Assembly: GCA_018267825.1 (NCBI GenBank)
Contig: JAFDXR010000011.1
Location: forward strand, 124,001 to 188,000
DNA length: 64,000 nucleotides
Direction: 5' to 3'
DNA from: Bacteroidota bacterium
GTDB taxonomy: Bacteria; Bacteroidota; Bacteroidia; B-17B0; Aurantibacillaceae
Part shown: positions 26,252 to 36,040 of the stretch, in pieces
Layout of the letters: each line of letters begins with the position of its first letter
Numbering within the stretch: position 1 is the first letter of the stretch
The notes under the pieces: generated by a model
What the model saw: the letters and a program-made list of their open reading frames with translations, nothing else
What the model was told of the DNA's origin: nothing
Databases searched by the model: none
Translations under genes and position numbers: made by a program

Positions 26252-27013
26252 CTAAAACTGCCGTGAAATACGGATTGCCGGATTAAACAGGCCTCCTTTA
26301 GCAGTTCCGGTGGCTGAACTAATATTAAATAATTGACGGTATTTGCTCTGCCTGTCGAATGCCTGAGAAAGGTTATAGGCGTAGCAATCGATCGAGAGTC
26401 CTGCAGACCAATGTTCAGAAAACCGGTATAGCCAGGTAGCCTGGAGGCTTAAATTCACGTTGAAATCGTCGGGACTTCCCCATGAGAAAGTTCGCGAACG
26501 ATACGTTTGACCGCCATTGTCCGGAACCGACTTATAGGCATAGGTTTGTGCCAGGTACAATTCGTTGTGGCAAAACAAAGCCAAACCCCAGGTACTTCTG
26601 CCTTTAAGATAATTAAGTTTTGCTCCGGCAGACATGCCTGTAACATGAGATGTATAGGTCCGTGTTTCCTGGCCTTTAAAACTTACAAAATCGCCGTAAT
26701 ATGCCCCGTTTAAAACCTGCTTTTCGACCTGACTCCGATACCCCAGAACAAAGGGCACTGACAACCAAATATCAGACTTACCGGCTACCCGTTGTTCAAA
26801 GCCTATTTTCAGAGCAGGCCCTGCCAATATGTAGCGATATAATTGGTAATCCGCCCCGTAATCAGCCATGTGATTCATAATTACATGTTCCTGCCTTTGC
26901 AGGGGAGTATACAGGGATACTCCGGCATCGAGATAAATACTCCGCATATTCTGGGCTGAAAGTCCCGTCAATAAAACCGTAAAGGGTATGAAAAGGATGG
27001 CAATTCGTATCAT
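26252..27013 (-). CDS. Outer-membrane beta-barrel protein, unrecognised family
   Basis: A 253-residue exported protein with signal peptide MIRIAILFIPFTVLLTGLSAQ. The rest is made of alternating amphipathic strands separated by polar turns (MSAGAKLNYLKGRSTWGLAL, VNLSLQATWLYRFSEHWSAG, LSIDCYAYNLSQAFDRQSKY) and ends in an aromatic residue (AIRISRQF), as outer-membrane barrels do. I chose ATG 27013; the frame can extend to a TTG at 27034. No specific family or ligand is recognised. It is divergent from the OppDF-like gene. Confidence 0.7.
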   Translation of the reverse strand: MIRIAILFIPFTVLLTGLSAQNMRSIYLDAGVSLYTPLQRQEHVIMNHMADYGADYQLYRYILAGPALKIGFEQRVAGKSDIWLSVPFVLGYRSQVEKQVLNGAYYGDFVSFKGQETRTYTSHVTGMSAGAKLNYLKGRSTWGLALFCHNELYLAQTYAYKSVPDNGGQTYRSRTFSWGSPDDFNVNLSLQATWLYRFSEHWSAGLSIDCYAYNLSQAFDRQSKYRQLFNISSATGTAKGGLFNPAIRISRQF

Positions 27014-27121
27014 ATATTTTACTATACGGAACAATTTCCTGAAAGGTTTGGTTGAGACCTACTTTTAGACGAAAGGGTTTGCCCAAGCTACGAAAAACTT
27101 TATATTCGTCATGTTATTCGT

Positions 27122-28933
27122 ATGCAAAACGATCTTTTATTAGAAGTCAGGAATTTAGTTACTGAATTTGATAGCGACGGCGATGTTATTAAAGCGGTGG
27201 ATGATATTTCATTTACACTGCATCGTGGCGAAACCATCGGTATTGTTGGAGAAAGCGGATCCGGGAAATCGGTAACCTCTTTGTCGATCATGCAGCTTAT
27301 TCCCAATCCCCCGGGTCGTATTTCGGGGGGTGAAATCATATACCATTCCAAAACCAAAGGTGAAGTAGATCTTCGCAGGCTCAGTGAACATGAGATGCGC
27401 TCTTACCGTGGCAACGAAATCGCCATGATTTTCCAGGAACCGATGACCAGCCTGAACCCCGTGTATACATGCGGTGCCCAGGTGATGGAAGCAATCATGC
27501 TGCATCAGAAGGTTTCCAAAAAAGATGCACGCGAAAAAACACTGGATCTTTTCCGCCAGGTACAACTCCCCGATCCTGAACGTATTTTCAGGGTATATCC
27601 GCACCAGATTTCCGGCGGGCAAAAACAACGGGTAATGATTGCCATGGCTATGAGCTGTAATCCGAGTATCCTGATTGCCGACGAACCCACTACGGCCCTC
27701 GATGTAACCGTTCAGAAAACCATACTCGACCTGATGCTCAAGCTGCAGAAGGAACACGAAATGGGCATTATGTTCATTACCCACGATCTTGGTGTAATAG
27801 CCGAACTGGCCGACCATGTGATGGTGATGTATAAAGGGAAAGTGGTGGAACAGGGTTCGGTTTACGAAATTTTCAGCAATCCGAAACACCCCTATACCAA
27901 AGGACTTCTGGCCTGCAGGCCTCCGCTCGACAAACGCCTGAAACAACTTCCGGTGGTGAAGGATTTCATGGATAAAGACATTGACGGCAATATTGTTGAA
28001 ATTCCGAAAACGGTAAGTGAAGCGGTAAACAGTGTTATTATCACACGCGAGCAGCGTGAAGCGGAACATGCCGAATTGTATGCCCGCGACAAAATACTGG
28101 AACTCAGCAATATTAAAACGTATTTTCCGAAAACGAAGAGTTTCTTCGGTAAAGTGACTGAATGGGTAAAGGCTGTAGACGATGTCAGCTTTGATGTGTA
28201 CGAAGGCGAAACACTGGGCCTCGTAGGTGAAAGCGGTTGCGGGAAAACCACACTGGGCCGGACTATTTTACGACTCAATGAACCTACAGAAGGTAAAATA
28301 TTTTTTGAGCGCAAAGACCTGTTGCGTTTAAAACCGGAAGATATGCGACACCTCCGCAAGGATATGCAGATTATTTTCCAGGATCCCTACTCCTCTCTGA
28401 ACCCACGGGCCACTGTAGGAGAGGCCATCATGGAACCGATGATTGTGCATGGTATTCTTCAGAGCAATAAACAGCGCCAGGAACGCGTGATCGAATTACT
28501 GCATACCGTTGGACTGGAGCAAAAACATTTTTCGAGGTACCCGCATGAATTCAGCGGCGGACAACGCCAGCGAATCTGCATTGCACGCGCACTTGCCCTG
28601 AATCCGAAATTTATTATCTGCGATGAGAGTGTGAGCGCACTCGACGTATCGGTACAGGCACAGGTACTCAACCTGCTGAATGATCTGAAACGTGAATTCA
28701 AGTTTACTTACATTTTTATCTCTCACGATTTATCAGTGGTGAAATTCATGAGCGACCGCATGGTGGTGATGAACAAAGGTAAGATCGAAGAAATCGGAAA
28801 TGCCGACGACATATACAACAACCCGCAAACGGACTATACGCGCAAGCTGATCAGCTCCATCCCGAAAGGGCAGCTGGAAGATATCCGGGAGAGCATGCGT
28901 CGTAAAAAAGACAACATGATGATTACCTGCTAA
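27122..28933 (+). CDS. Fused peptide/nickel-type ABC transporter ATPase (OppD-OppF fusion)
   Basis: A 603-residue protein with two complete ABC ATPase domains. Domain 1: Walker [12 protein letters not shown] (~residues 44-54), Q-loop [10 protein letters not shown], signature [14 protein letters not shown], Walker [13 protein letters not shown]. Domain 2 (from ~residue 325): Walker [13 protein letters not shown]-loop [10 protein letters not shown], signature [14 protein letters not shown], Walker [13 protein letters not shown]. The domain-2 Walker B has Ser after Glu where Pro is usual. Each domain ends with the short oligopeptide C-terminal extension ([32 protein letters not shown]). No permease or binding-protein gene lies nearby, so it must pair with distant subunits. 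Confidence 0.92.
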   Translation: MQNDLLLEVRNLVTEFDSDGDVIKAVDDISFTLHRGETIGIVGESGSGKSVTSLSIMQLIPNPPGRISGGEIIYHSKTKGEVDLRRLSEHEMRSYRGNEIAMIFQEPMTSLNPVYTCGAQVMEAIMLHQKVSKKDAREKTLDLFRQVQLPDPERIFRVYPHQISGGQKQRVMIAMAMSCNPSILIADEPTTALDVTVQKTILDLMLKLQKEHEMGIMFITHDLGVIAELADHVMVMYKGKVVEQGSVYEIFSNPKHPYTKGLLACRPPLDKRLKQLPVVKDFMDKDIDGNIVEIPKTVSEAVNSVIITREQREAEHAELYARDKILELSNIKTYFPKTKSFFGKVTEWVKAVDDVSFDVYEGETLGLVGESGCGKTTLGRTILRLNEPTEGKIFFERKDLLRLKPEDMRHLRKDMQIIFQDPYSSLNPRATVGEAIMEPMIVHGILQSNKQRQERVIELLHTVGLEQKHFSRYPHEFSGGQRQRICIARALALNPKFIICDESVSALDVSVQAQVLNLLNDLKREFKFTYIFISHDLSVVKFMSDRMVVMNKGKIEEIGNADDIYNNPQTDYTRKLISSIPKGQLEDIRESMRRKKDNMMITC

Positions 28934-28946
28934 TACAATGTATACC

Positions 28947-29396
28947 ATGAGAGCATATTTTTTGATAGCCTGCATGTTGTTAGGTGTGGCTGGTTTTGCC
29001 CAGAAAAAAAAGAACACCAAAGCACCTGCAACTGACAGTAAGCTGAAGACCATTGCAGCAGGCGATACAGTAACCTTTGTGTCCCATTCGGCAGGTTGTT
29101 TTCATAGCTATACTCATACTTATGTATTTGTAAAACAAAAAAACAATGAGCGTGTTGTTATCTATAAAAAAGATACGCTAATGACTTCCAAGCCAATCAG
29201 TGCTGCAAACTACGACGCCTTCATTTCTAAATTTGATATTTCCTACAAGCATTTCAAGGCGTCGGAAGGAAAAAACAAATGCACAACGGTATCCAAATAC
29301 CAATTGAACCACAAGGGCACTTCGCTCGACTTTACCAATGGAAGCTGTGAAGCCGATTACGAACCGGAACGACTGCTGATGAGTCTTTTAAAATAG
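28947..29396 (+). CDS. Small secreted protein with three cysteines, unknown
   Basis: A 149-residue predicted periplasmic protein. Signal peptide MRAYFLIACMLLGVAGFAQ, then a Lys/Thr-rich linker. The mature domain has three Cys (SAGCFHSYTHTY, GKNKCTTVSKY, TNGSCEADYEP), two of which could form a disulfide, and ends in ERLLMSLLK. No family is recognised. I chose Met at 28947; an ATG three codons earlier (28938) is possible. It follows the ABC gene by 13 nt and precedes the DedA gene by 4 nt, so the three probably share a transcript. Confidence 0.7.
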   Translation: MRAYFLIACMLLGVAGFAQKKKNTKAPATDSKLKTIAAGDTVTFVSHSAGCFHSYTHTYVFVKQKNNERVVIYKKDTLMTSKPISAANYDAFISKFDISYKHFKASEGKNKCTTVSKYQLNHKGTSLDFTNGSCEADYEPERLLMSLLK

Positions 29397-29400
29397 GATC

Positions 29401-30033
29401 ATGCTTGATTTTCTGAAAAAGCTGACAGATCCGCAAAGCATCATTCACTATGGGGGGCTGTGGTTGCTGGTATTTGTGGTATTTGCAGAAACCGGTTTAT
29501 TTATTGGTTTTTTTCTGCCAGGCGATTCTCTTATTTTTATTTCCGGGCTCATCTGTGCCACCAAGCCCCACCTGCTCGATACTTCGTTCGGTATTGTGAT
29601 GCTGTTGCTTATCATGGCAGCCATTCTCGGCAACATAGCCGGTTACTGGTTCGGCCGTAAAACAGGAGAACACCTGTTTAAACGTGAAGACAGCTTCCTG
29701 TTCAAAAAAAGACATCTTGAAACAACGCGGATTTTTTATGAAAAACATGGGCGCAAGGCTTTGATTCTTGGTCGGTTTTTACCTTATATCCGCACCTTTG
29801 CCCCTATCCTGGCAGGAGCCATACGTCTCGATTTCAAACGTTTTATGTTATACAATATCAGTGGGGCTGTGGCCTGGATCGGCAGCATATCAAGTGTAGG
29901 ATATTTTTTGGGAAGAGAATTTCCGGAAACGGAAAACTACCTGGGATATATTGTTGTGGGCTTAATTGTAGTTACAACAATACCCGTTGCGATCACTTAT
30001 TTCAGAAACCGCGATAAAAAGAAATCAGTGTAA
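29401..30033 (+). CDS. DedA-family (VTT domain) membrane protein
   Basis: A 210-residue inner-membrane protein of the DedA family, some members of which flip undecaprenyl phosphate or phosphatidylethanolamine across the membrane. Family features: LFIGFFLPGDSLIFISG (reentrant loop with Gly/Pro/Asp), GNIAGYWFGRKTGEHLF, FYEKHGRKALILGRFLPYIRTFAPILAG (quoted in two: YEKHGRKALILGRFLPYIR, TFAPILAGAIR) and a C-terminal helix. The conserved R-F-x-P-x-x-R motif is intact. Its last 9 bp overlap the end of holA on the opposite strand. Confidence 0.9.
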   Translation: MLDFLKKLTDPQSIIHYGGLWLLVFVVFAETGLFIGFFLPGDSLIFISGLICATKPHLLDTSFGIVMLLLIMAAILGNIAGYWFGRKTGEHLFKREDSFLFKKRHLETTRIFYEKHGRKALILGRFLPYIRTFAPILAGAIRLDFKRFMLYNISGAVAWIGSISSVGYFLGREFPETENYLGYIVVGLIVVTTIPVAITYFRNRDKKKSV

Positions 30034-31086
30034 AATTTTAAAAATCAGTTCCTTCAGCAATTCTCCGTTATCCACGCCGCTGTTGTCGACACCTTTGGTT
30101 TTGAGGTCGTATTCCTTGAGGTACGAAAAAATAGATTTCAGTTTGGCCGTACCATAGTTCTGCGCAGCTTTGGCATAGCCTTCTACAAAGAATGGATTTA
30201 CACCCAACACGGAAGCAACGGCGAATTTTGATTTGTCGGGAGCAAAGTGATACAACAATATTTTATTGAAATAATTATACAGGGAACTCAGTGTCATTAC
30301 TGCCGGATGTTCTTTTTCGTTTGAAGCAAAATAGTTGATGATCCGGTTTGCTTTCAGAATATCTTTTTTGGCCAGTGCGTCCTGCAATTCAAACACATTG
30401 AACTCTTTACTCATGCCAATATTATCCTGCACCAGTTCGGCTGTAATTTCGGCACCGGCAGGAATATTGATTACAAGTTTTTCTATTTCATTTACAATTT
30501 TAGACAGATCATTACCCAGGTATTCAGCTAGCAGGAATGAGGCTTTAGGACTGATCTTATAGTTTTTATCCTGAACAAATGTGGTGATCCAGTCGGGCAG
30601 TTGATTATCATACAGTTTTTTTGTTTCCAGCAGCACGCCGTTTTTCTGGAGGCTTTTATATACGGCACTACGCTTATCGAGCGATTTGTATTTATAGCAG
30701 AATACAAGAACCGTTGTTGGTTGCGGGTTCTGCAGGTAAGAGGCTAAAGGGTTATTGGCTGATTTTGCCGATGGTTTCTCATCGGACTCGTCATCACCGC
30801 CGGCACTCTTATTGAGTTCTTTCAGGTTTTGTGCTTCTTTGACAATTACCACCTGATAATCACTCATCATCGGAAACTGCTTGGCCTGCGACACAATGCT
30901 CAGCATGTCAACATCCTTGCCGTATAAAACCGTCTGGTTGAATTCGCGCTCTCCTTCATCCAGGATATTGTTCTCTATATAATTCGAAACAAGATCAATG
31001 TAATAAGCTTCCTCACCGCTTAAAAAGTAAACCGGTTTAAAGATCCGTCGTTTCAGATCAGTGAGTATTTGCTGGACTTCTTTCAC
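30025..31086 (-). CDS. holA: DNA polymerase III delta subunit
   Basis: A 353-residue clamp-loader subunit that opens the beta sliding clamp. The N-terminal AAA+-like domain begins ILTDLKRRIFKPVYFLSGEE and includes YYIDLVSNYIENNIL and TVLYGKDVDMLSIVSQAKQFPMMSDYQVVIV (shortened: FPMMSDYQVVIVKEAQNL). The C-terminal collar domain holds LVINIPAGAEITAE and FNVFELQDALAKKD. Walker A is degenerate, as expected for delta. The start is GTG 31086, overlapping the DUF486 stop by 4 bp (GTGA). An insert at ~residues 90-110 is rich in Asp/Ser/Lys. Confidence 0.9.
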   Translation of the reverse strand: MKEVQQILTDLKRRIFKPVYFLSGEEAYYIDLVSNYIENNILDEGEREFNQTVLYGKDVDMLSIVSQAKQFPMMSDYQVVIVKEAQNLKELNKSAGGDDESDEKPSAKSANNPLASYLQNPQPTTVLVFCYKYKSLDKRSAVYKSLQKNGVLLETKKLYDNQLPDWITTFVQDKNYKISPKASFLLAEYLGNDLSKIVNEIEKLVINIPAGAEITAELVQDNIGMSKEFNVFELQDALAKKDILKANRIINYFASNEKEHPAVMTLSSLYNYFNKILLYHFAPDKSKFAVASVLGVNPFFVEGYAKAAQNYGTAKLKSIFSYLKEYDLKTKGVDNSGVDNGELLKELIFKILH

Positions 31087-31454
31087 TTTTTAAAGAAAAA
31101 ATAAACGGCCCCGGTAAGGCAGATAAACCCTATGACATGGTTCCACTTGAACGTGTCTGTTTTAAAAACAAGCAGCGTAAATAAAACGAAAACAGAAATG
31201 GAAATGACTTCCTGGATCATTTTCAATTGCCACATATTAAAAGGGCCACCATCAGTCATGCTTCCGATCTTGTTGGCGGGCACCATCAGACTATATTCCA
31301 GCAACGCTATTCCCCAACTGATTAAAATAGTGGTGATAAGCCCGATATCTTTGAGCCAGCTGATGTCTTTATAGCGAAGATGTCCATACCAGGCAATGGT
31401 CATAAAGGTATTGGATGCAATGAGTAATAATATGGTTTGCAGAGATTTTGGCAT
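31083..31454 (-). CDS. DUF486 / small multidrug-resistance-like membrane protein
   Basis: A 123-residue inner-membrane protein of the DUF486 family (four-helix, DMT superfamily-like), unknown function. Helices: TILLLIASNTFMTIAWYGHL, DIGLITTILISWGIALLEYS, MIQEVISISVFVLFTLLVF, HVIGFICLTGAVYFFF. The family core WGIALLEYSLMVPANKIG is present. The open frame extends upstream to 31619 but the extra 55 residues lack family resemblance, so I start at ATG 31454 (MPKSLQTILLL), the usual family start. Translationally coupled to holA downstream. Confidence 0.85.
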   Translation of the reverse strand: MPKSLQTILLLIASNTFMTIAWYGHLRYKDISWLKDIGLITTILISWGIALLEYSLMVPANKIGSMTDGGPFNMWQLKMIQEVISISVFVLFTLLVFKTDTFKWNHVIGFICLTGAVYFFFKK

Positions 31455-31651
31455 GCTGGCATAAAGATATAAAAACCCGGGGAATATGACTATACTGATA
31501 TGCGACGCGCACATTTTCGACAGGGTGAGTGCCTTAAAATTAAAGAACAGAACCTCCTGAAAGAATCTTGTTTTTGAAAAAAAATGATCACATTTGAATA
31601 GGTAATAAACTATTTTCACTATAGCATCAAAAATTTTATAAAACCAATAAA

Positions 31652-32074
31652 ATGAAACATATACTATGTCTTCTGCTCCTGAGCGGACTCAGCCTGTTTT
31701 CGCAAAATCACAAAGATGCGGAGCTGATCCGAAAAGCCATGCAAACCCAGCAGGAATCCTGGAACAAGGGCGATATCGAAGGCTTTATGGCTTACTATTG
31801 GAAAAGCGACAGCCTGAAATTTATAGGTAGTAAAGGCATTACCTACGGCTGGCAGAACACCCTGAATAATTATAAAAAGGGATATCCTACCCAGGAAGCA
31901 ATGGGACAATTGGTGTTTGAAATCAACAGTATTGAAGAACTGTCAAAAACAAGCGCCTTTGTTATAGGCAAATGGACGCTTCATAAGAAAGACAAAGACG
32001 TGGGAGGATACTATACCCTGCTCTGGAAAAAAATCGATGGCCACTGGGTAATTGTCACCGACCACACCAGCTAA
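31652..32074 (+). CDS. DUF4440 / SnoaL-like NTF2-fold secreted protein
   Basis: A 140-residue exported protein with signal peptide MKHILCLLLLSGLSLFSQ. The mature part is an NTF2-like cone: LIRKAMQTQQESWNKGDIEGFMAYYWKSD, ITYGWQNTLNNYKKGYP and GYYTLLWKKIDGHWVIVTDHTS (shortened here: LWKKIDGHWVIVTDHTS), the classic DUF4440 ending. Such domains bind small molecules or act as lyase/isomerase scaffolds; no catalytic residues can be assigned. It ends 2 nt from the convergent DUF885 gene. Confidence 0.85.
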   Translation: MKHILCLLLLSGLSLFSQNHKDAELIRKAMQTQQESWNKGDIEGFMAYYWKSDSLKFIGSKGITYGWQNTLNNYKKGYPTQEAMGQLVFEINSIEELSKTSAFVIGKWTLHKKDKDVGGYYTLLWKKIDGHWVIVTDHTS

Positions 32075-32076
32075 CG

Positions 32077-33852
32077 TTATTGCATCAGCTCTTTAATGTA
32101 CTTCACCGGAGCCGAACCATAGCTCAGGAACTTCTCATGGAATTTTTTCAGATCAAATGCCTTTCCTTCTTTCTTTTTCAGTGATTCCCGAAAATCGAAA
32201 ATCTCAGCAAAGCCGGTGTAGTATGAGCATAACTGAACCTGCGTGAGTGTAGCGCGGCGCCATTTACCTTGCGCTTCTGCCTTCTCCTGAAAGGCCTCAT
32301 TCATGAGCAGATTCAGAGCCTCATCTTCTGTCATGCCTTTTACATGCACGCTGTAGTCAAGTATCGTATTGCAAACAACACGCAGGTGCCATTTATAATA
32401 CATCAGCCACATTTCGTCCTCCTCTATGCTTCCGTTAATTTCTGTATTCTTTGCCCAGCCTTCTTCCAGCATCATGCGTTCGGCATACACCGCCCAGCCC
32501 TCTACCATGGCACCATTGCCGAGAATTGTCTTAATAATACTTGGCGACTGGTTACTGTAAATCAGCTGCGCATAATGCCCCGGTATGGCTTCATGAATAT
32601 TGAGGATCTGCAAAATGTATTTATTGTATTCTCTCAGATAACTTTCGGCATCTGCAGGACTATAAGCAGCCAGGGAGCCCACATTATAAAATGTATTGCC
32701 ATTCTTATCGTACGGACCAGGCGATGAAATAGAAGCACCGGCCACTCCTGCCATCCACTCCGGCTCTTTGCGTACCACCAGAGGTTTTGAAGGATCCATG
32801 TACAAGAGGTTTTTCTTTTTTACAAACCCGGTCAGGATCGGAATCTCACGTTCTATTTCTTTTTGAAAATCTTCACGTTTCACGTGGGTTTTGGCAATAG
32901 TGCCAATGAGCGCCTTGATCATTTCTTTTACATCCGCTGGTTGCTCCGCCTTACCCATATATTTTGGCCAGAGGCGTTTGGCAATTGCAGCCATTTCCTG
33001 GTGAAGTTCATCTTTACGTTGCAGCGCTTTCTCATACACTTCTTCCGCTTTCATTCCCGATTGAATATCAAAAGCAAATTTCTGATCATACAGCTCTTTG
33101 CCGATGCGGAAACTACGGATCTTCCCACCCACTGCTTCCATCTCTTTGCGGAGACCCTCCAGGTATTTAATGAACGCATTGGTACTCACAACAGCCTTGT
33201 CGAGGTTTTGCAGATATGTGTAGGAAAGCTCATTTCCCAAAGCTTTGATACTGTCTTTTACCGATGTTTCCAGGAAAGACACGGTACCTTTCAGTTGAGA
33301 AATAGCAAGGTCTGTGTGTTCTTTGGTAGGTGATGAAATATCAGCTTTGGCAGCGGCAAAATAGGTCTCCAGATTTTTGAGCTTGGCGTTGATGGTCGCG
33401 GCTTTCGCATCGGTATGCACCTGCTTATTGTTTAGAATATCGCCGATTACCGAACCATAGTTATACATGCTCGGGTCCCACTCATAACTTTTGAACGTTG
33501 TAATGCCCCATTCGGTTGATTTCAGAAAATTCCCGATCAGTGCCAGATCAATCGCATTATTGCTATTCAACGAAGATTTCGGAAAGTGCGAAAGTGAATC
33601 CAGGTTATTTTTCACAAACTGCAAACGCCGGGCACGTTCGGCAGGTCCCGGAATGACAAGTACCGAATCATAGGCATGATAGCCCTGTGAGGTTGCCCAG
33701 TCGGGATACATTTTCCAGAGCTCTTCTACAAAACGTTCCTTATAACGATCGAATGATGCGTTATTATCTATGGCTGTTTCCTGTCCCTTGTTTTCCTGAT
33801 GATCGCAGGAGATCAAAAATACGGAGCAGGCCAGGTAGAAGAGTTTTTTCAT
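32077..33852 (-). CDS. DUF885-family metal-dependent hydrolase-like lipoprotein
   Basis: A 591-residue predicted lipoprotein; signal MKKLFYLACSVFLISC with lipobox LISC (Cys16). DUF885 proteins have a zinc-peptidase-like motif: here HEAIPGHYAQLIYS (H-E-x-x-P-G-H, about residues 413-420), followed by a downstream Glu (MVEGWAVYAERMMLEEGW). The C-terminal segment AQGKWRRATLTQVQLCSYYTGFAEI is also family-typical (shortened: TQVQLCSYYTGFAEI). The substrate is unknown; related proteins are putative carboxypeptidase-like enzymes. Only 51 nt separate its start from the mutB stop, and a terminator lies between. Confidence 0.85.
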   Translation of the reverse strand: MKKLFYLACSVFLISCDHQENKGQETAIDNNASFDRYKERFVEELWKMYPDWATSQGYHAYDSVLVIPGPAERARRLQFVKNNLDSLSHFPKSSLNSNNAIDLALIGNFLKSTEWGITTFKSYEWDPSMYNYGSVIGDILNNKQVHTDAKAATINAKLKNLETYFAAAKADISSPTKEHTDLAISQLKGTVSFLETSVKDSIKALGNELSYTYLQNLDKAVVSTNAFIKYLEGLRKEMEAVGGKIRSFRIGKELYDQKFAFDIQSGMKAEEVYEKALQRKDELHQEMAAIAKRLWPKYMGKAEQPADVKEMIKALIGTIAKTHVKREDFQKEIEREIPILTGFVKKKNLLYMDPSKPLVVRKEPEWMAGVAGASISSPGPYDKNGNTFYNVGSLAAYSPADAESYLREYNKYILQILNIHEAIPGHYAQLIYSNQSPSIIKTILGNGAMVEGWAVYAERMMLEEGWAKNTEINGSIEEDEMWLMYYKWHLRVVCNTILDYSVHVKGMTEDEALNLLMNEAFQEKAEAQGKWRRATLTQVQLCSYYTGFAEIFDFRESLKKKEGKAFDLKKFHEKFLSYGSAPVKYIKELMQ

Positions 33853-33864
33853 ATGATATGATTT

Positions 33865-33899
33865 AAAAAAGGCGCCAGTTCTATGAATACCGGCGCCTT
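33865..33899 (-). terminator. Rho-independent terminator of the methylmalonyl-CoA mutase operon
   Basis: On the minus strand AAGGCGCC, a 15-nt loop, GGCGCCTT and then TTTT form a strong GC stem with a T-run, 5 nt after the mutB stop. It lies directly upstream of the DUF885 gene on the same strand. Confidence 0.9.
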
Positions 33900-33903
33900 C
33901 AGA

Positions 33904-36036
33904 TTATTTATGGGCATTGATCAGTTTTTGCAAGATCTCAATAGCCGATTTGCTGATAATTGTTCCGGGGCCAAATACAAAGGATACCCCGTTCCGGAAG
34001 AGAAAATCATAATCCTGTTGTGGGATTACACCACCGGCTACGATCATGATATCCCCGCGTCCGTATTTCTTTAACTCTGCAATCACCTGTGGGATCAGGG
34101 TTTTATGCCCGGCTGCAAGGCTGGAAACTCCCAGTATATGCACATCATTTTCCACAGCCTGTTTTGCTGCTTCAGCCGGTGTCTGGAACAAAGGACCAAT
34201 ATCCACATCAAATCCCATGTCGGCAAAACTGGTAGCAATAACCTTGGCGCCACGGTCATGTCCGTCCTGTCCCATCTTGGCGATCATGATGCGCGGACGA
34301 CGACCGTCCAGCTCTGCAAAGGCATCAGCCAGTTCACGGGCTTTTATAAAATCTGCATCCATACTGATTTCTTTACTGTATACTCCGGCAATGGAGCGTA
34401 TATTGGCCTTGTAACGGCCATAGATTTTTTCGAGTGCAAACGAGATTTCGCCAAGCGTGCAACGTACACGTGCGGCATGAACAGCAAGTTCCAGCAGGTT
34501 ACCCTGTCCGCTCTCCGCTGCTTTGGTGAGGGCTGTCAGTGCTGCCTCAACCTCAGCCGGGTTCCGTTCTGCTTTCAGTTTATTCAGGCGCTCAATCTGT
34601 TGCTGACGCACTTTGGTGTTATCTACTTCCAGAATATCGATGTTTGTTTTTTCATCGGTCTGGTATTGGTTCACGCCTACAATAATATCCTTGCCGCTAT
34701 CGATCCGGGCCTGCTTGCGGGCAGCCGCTTCTTCGATGCGCATTTTCGGAACGCCGGTTTCAATGGCTTTTGCCATGCCTCCCAGCGATTCTACTTCTTC
34801 AATAAGTGTCCAGGCGCGGCGGGCAATTTCCTGAGTGAGGTATTCAACATAATAAGAGCCGCCCCATGGATCAACCACTTTACAGATATTGGTCTCCTGT
34901 TGCAGGTATATCTGCGTATTACGGGCAATGCGGGCACTGAAATCAGTTGGCAATGCAATCGCTTCGTCGAGGGCATTGGTGTGTAGACTTTGCGTATGCC
35001 CCATGGCTGCCGCCAATGCTTCTACGCAGGTACGGGTTACATTATTGAAAGGATCCTGTTCGGTGAGGCTCCATCCGCTGGTTTGACAATGCGTACGAAG
35101 CGCCATGGATTTTGCAGATTTCGGATTGAATTCCTTTACCATTTTGGCCCAAAGCATGCGGGCAGCACGCATCTTCGCAATCTCCATGAAATGATTCATG
35201 CCGATAGCCCAGAAAAACGACAGGCGCGGTGCAAAAGCATCAATATCGAGGCCGGCTTTGATCCCGGTACGAATGTATTCCAGTCCGTCGGCCAATGTAT
35301 AGGCCAGTTCAATGTCGGCGGTGGCGCCGGCTTCCTGCATATGATACCCGCTGATGGAAATGGAATTGAATTTCGGCATGTGCTTCGATGTAAATTCGAA
35401 GATGTCCGCAATGATTTTCATAGATGCTTCCGGCGGATAGATGTAGGTATTGCGCACCATAAACTCTTTCAGGATATCATTCTGTATGGTACCACTGAGT
35501 TTATCCATGCTTACACCCTGTTCTTCGGCAGCTACGATATAAAAAGCCAGGATCGGCAGTACAGCGCCATTCATAGTCATCGATACACTCATCTGATCGA
35601 GAGGAATCTGATCGAACAGTACTTTCATATCGAGAATACTGTCAATGGCTACACCGGCCTTGCCCACATCGCCTACTACACGTTCATGATCACTATCGTA
35701 ACCCCGGTGTGTGGCCAGGTCAAATGCTACAGAAAGGCCTTTCTGTCCTGCAGCGAGGTTGCGGCGGTAAAAGGCATTGCTCTCTTCGGCCGTACTGAAT
35801 CCCGCATACTGACGAATGGTCCAGGGGCTCTGTACATACATGGATGAATAGGGCCCGCGAAGAAATGGTGCTACACCGGCACCAAAACCCAGGTGTTCGG
35901 CCTGCGACAAATCCTTTGCCGTGTAGGTGTCTTTTACATCAATTTGCTCTGCCGTATGAAAAACAGGAGACCCGCTGCCTGCTTTAGCAGATGCAGACTG
36001 CGGCTTATATGTAATATTGGAAAAATCCTTACGCAT
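33904..36036 (-). CDS. mutB: Methylmalonyl-CoA mutase, large (catalytic, B12-binding) subunit
   Basis: A 710-residue adenosylcobalamin enzyme that interconverts methylmalonyl-CoA and succinyl-CoA, central to propionate metabolism. The N-terminal TIM barrel includes [20 protein letters not shown] and the active-site region [19 protein letters not shown]. The C-terminal cobalamin domain has the DxHxxG motif in [19 protein letters not shown] (His ligand of cobalt), then [15 protein letters not shown] and [14 protein letters not shown] start at ATG 36036 ([13 protein letters not shown]), 4 nt after the mutA stop; the frame extends 10 codons further into mutA. The terminator follows directly. Confidence 0.96.
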   Translation of the reverse strand: MRKDFSNITYKPQSASAKAGSGSPVFHTAEQIDVKDTYTAKDLSQAEHLGFGAGVAPFLRGPYSSMYVQSPWTIRQYAGFSTAEESNAFYRRNLAAGQKGLSVAFDLATHRGYDSDHERVVGDVGKAGVAIDSILDMKVLFDQIPLDQMSVSMTMNGAVLPILAFYIVAAEEQGVSMDKLSGTIQNDILKEFMVRNTYIYPPEASMKIIADIFEFTSKHMPKFNSISISGYHMQEAGATADIELAYTLADGLEYIRTGIKAGLDIDAFAPRLSFFWAIGMNHFMEIAKMRAARMLWAKMVKEFNPKSAKSMALRTHCQTSGWSLTEQDPFNNVTRTCVEALAAAMGHTQSLHTNALDEAIALPTDFSARIARNTQIYLQQETNICKVVDPWGGSYYVEYLTQEIARRAWTLIEEVESLGGMAKAIETGVPKMRIEEAAARKQARIDSGKDIIVGVNQYQTDEKTNIDILEVDNTKVRQQQIERLNKLKAERNPAEVEAALTALTKAAESGQGNLLELAVHAARVRCTLGEISFALEKIYGRYKANIRSIAGVYSKEISMDADFIKARELADAFAELDGRRPRIMIAKMGQDGHDRGAKVIATSFADMGFDVDIGPLFQTPAEAAKQAVENDVHILGVSSLAAGHKTLIPQVIAELKKYGRGDIMIVAGGVIPQQDYDFLFRNGVSFVFGPGTIISKSAIEILQKLINAHK

Positions 36037-36040
36037 GATA

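Noticed and set aside
31455-31619. N-terminal extension of the DUF486 gene
   Set aside because: The extra 55 residues are not family-like, and the family start coincides with ATG 31454.
34105-34986. A 293-codon open frame antisense to mutB
   Set aside because: It overlaps the mutase domain region completely and shows no recognisable motif.
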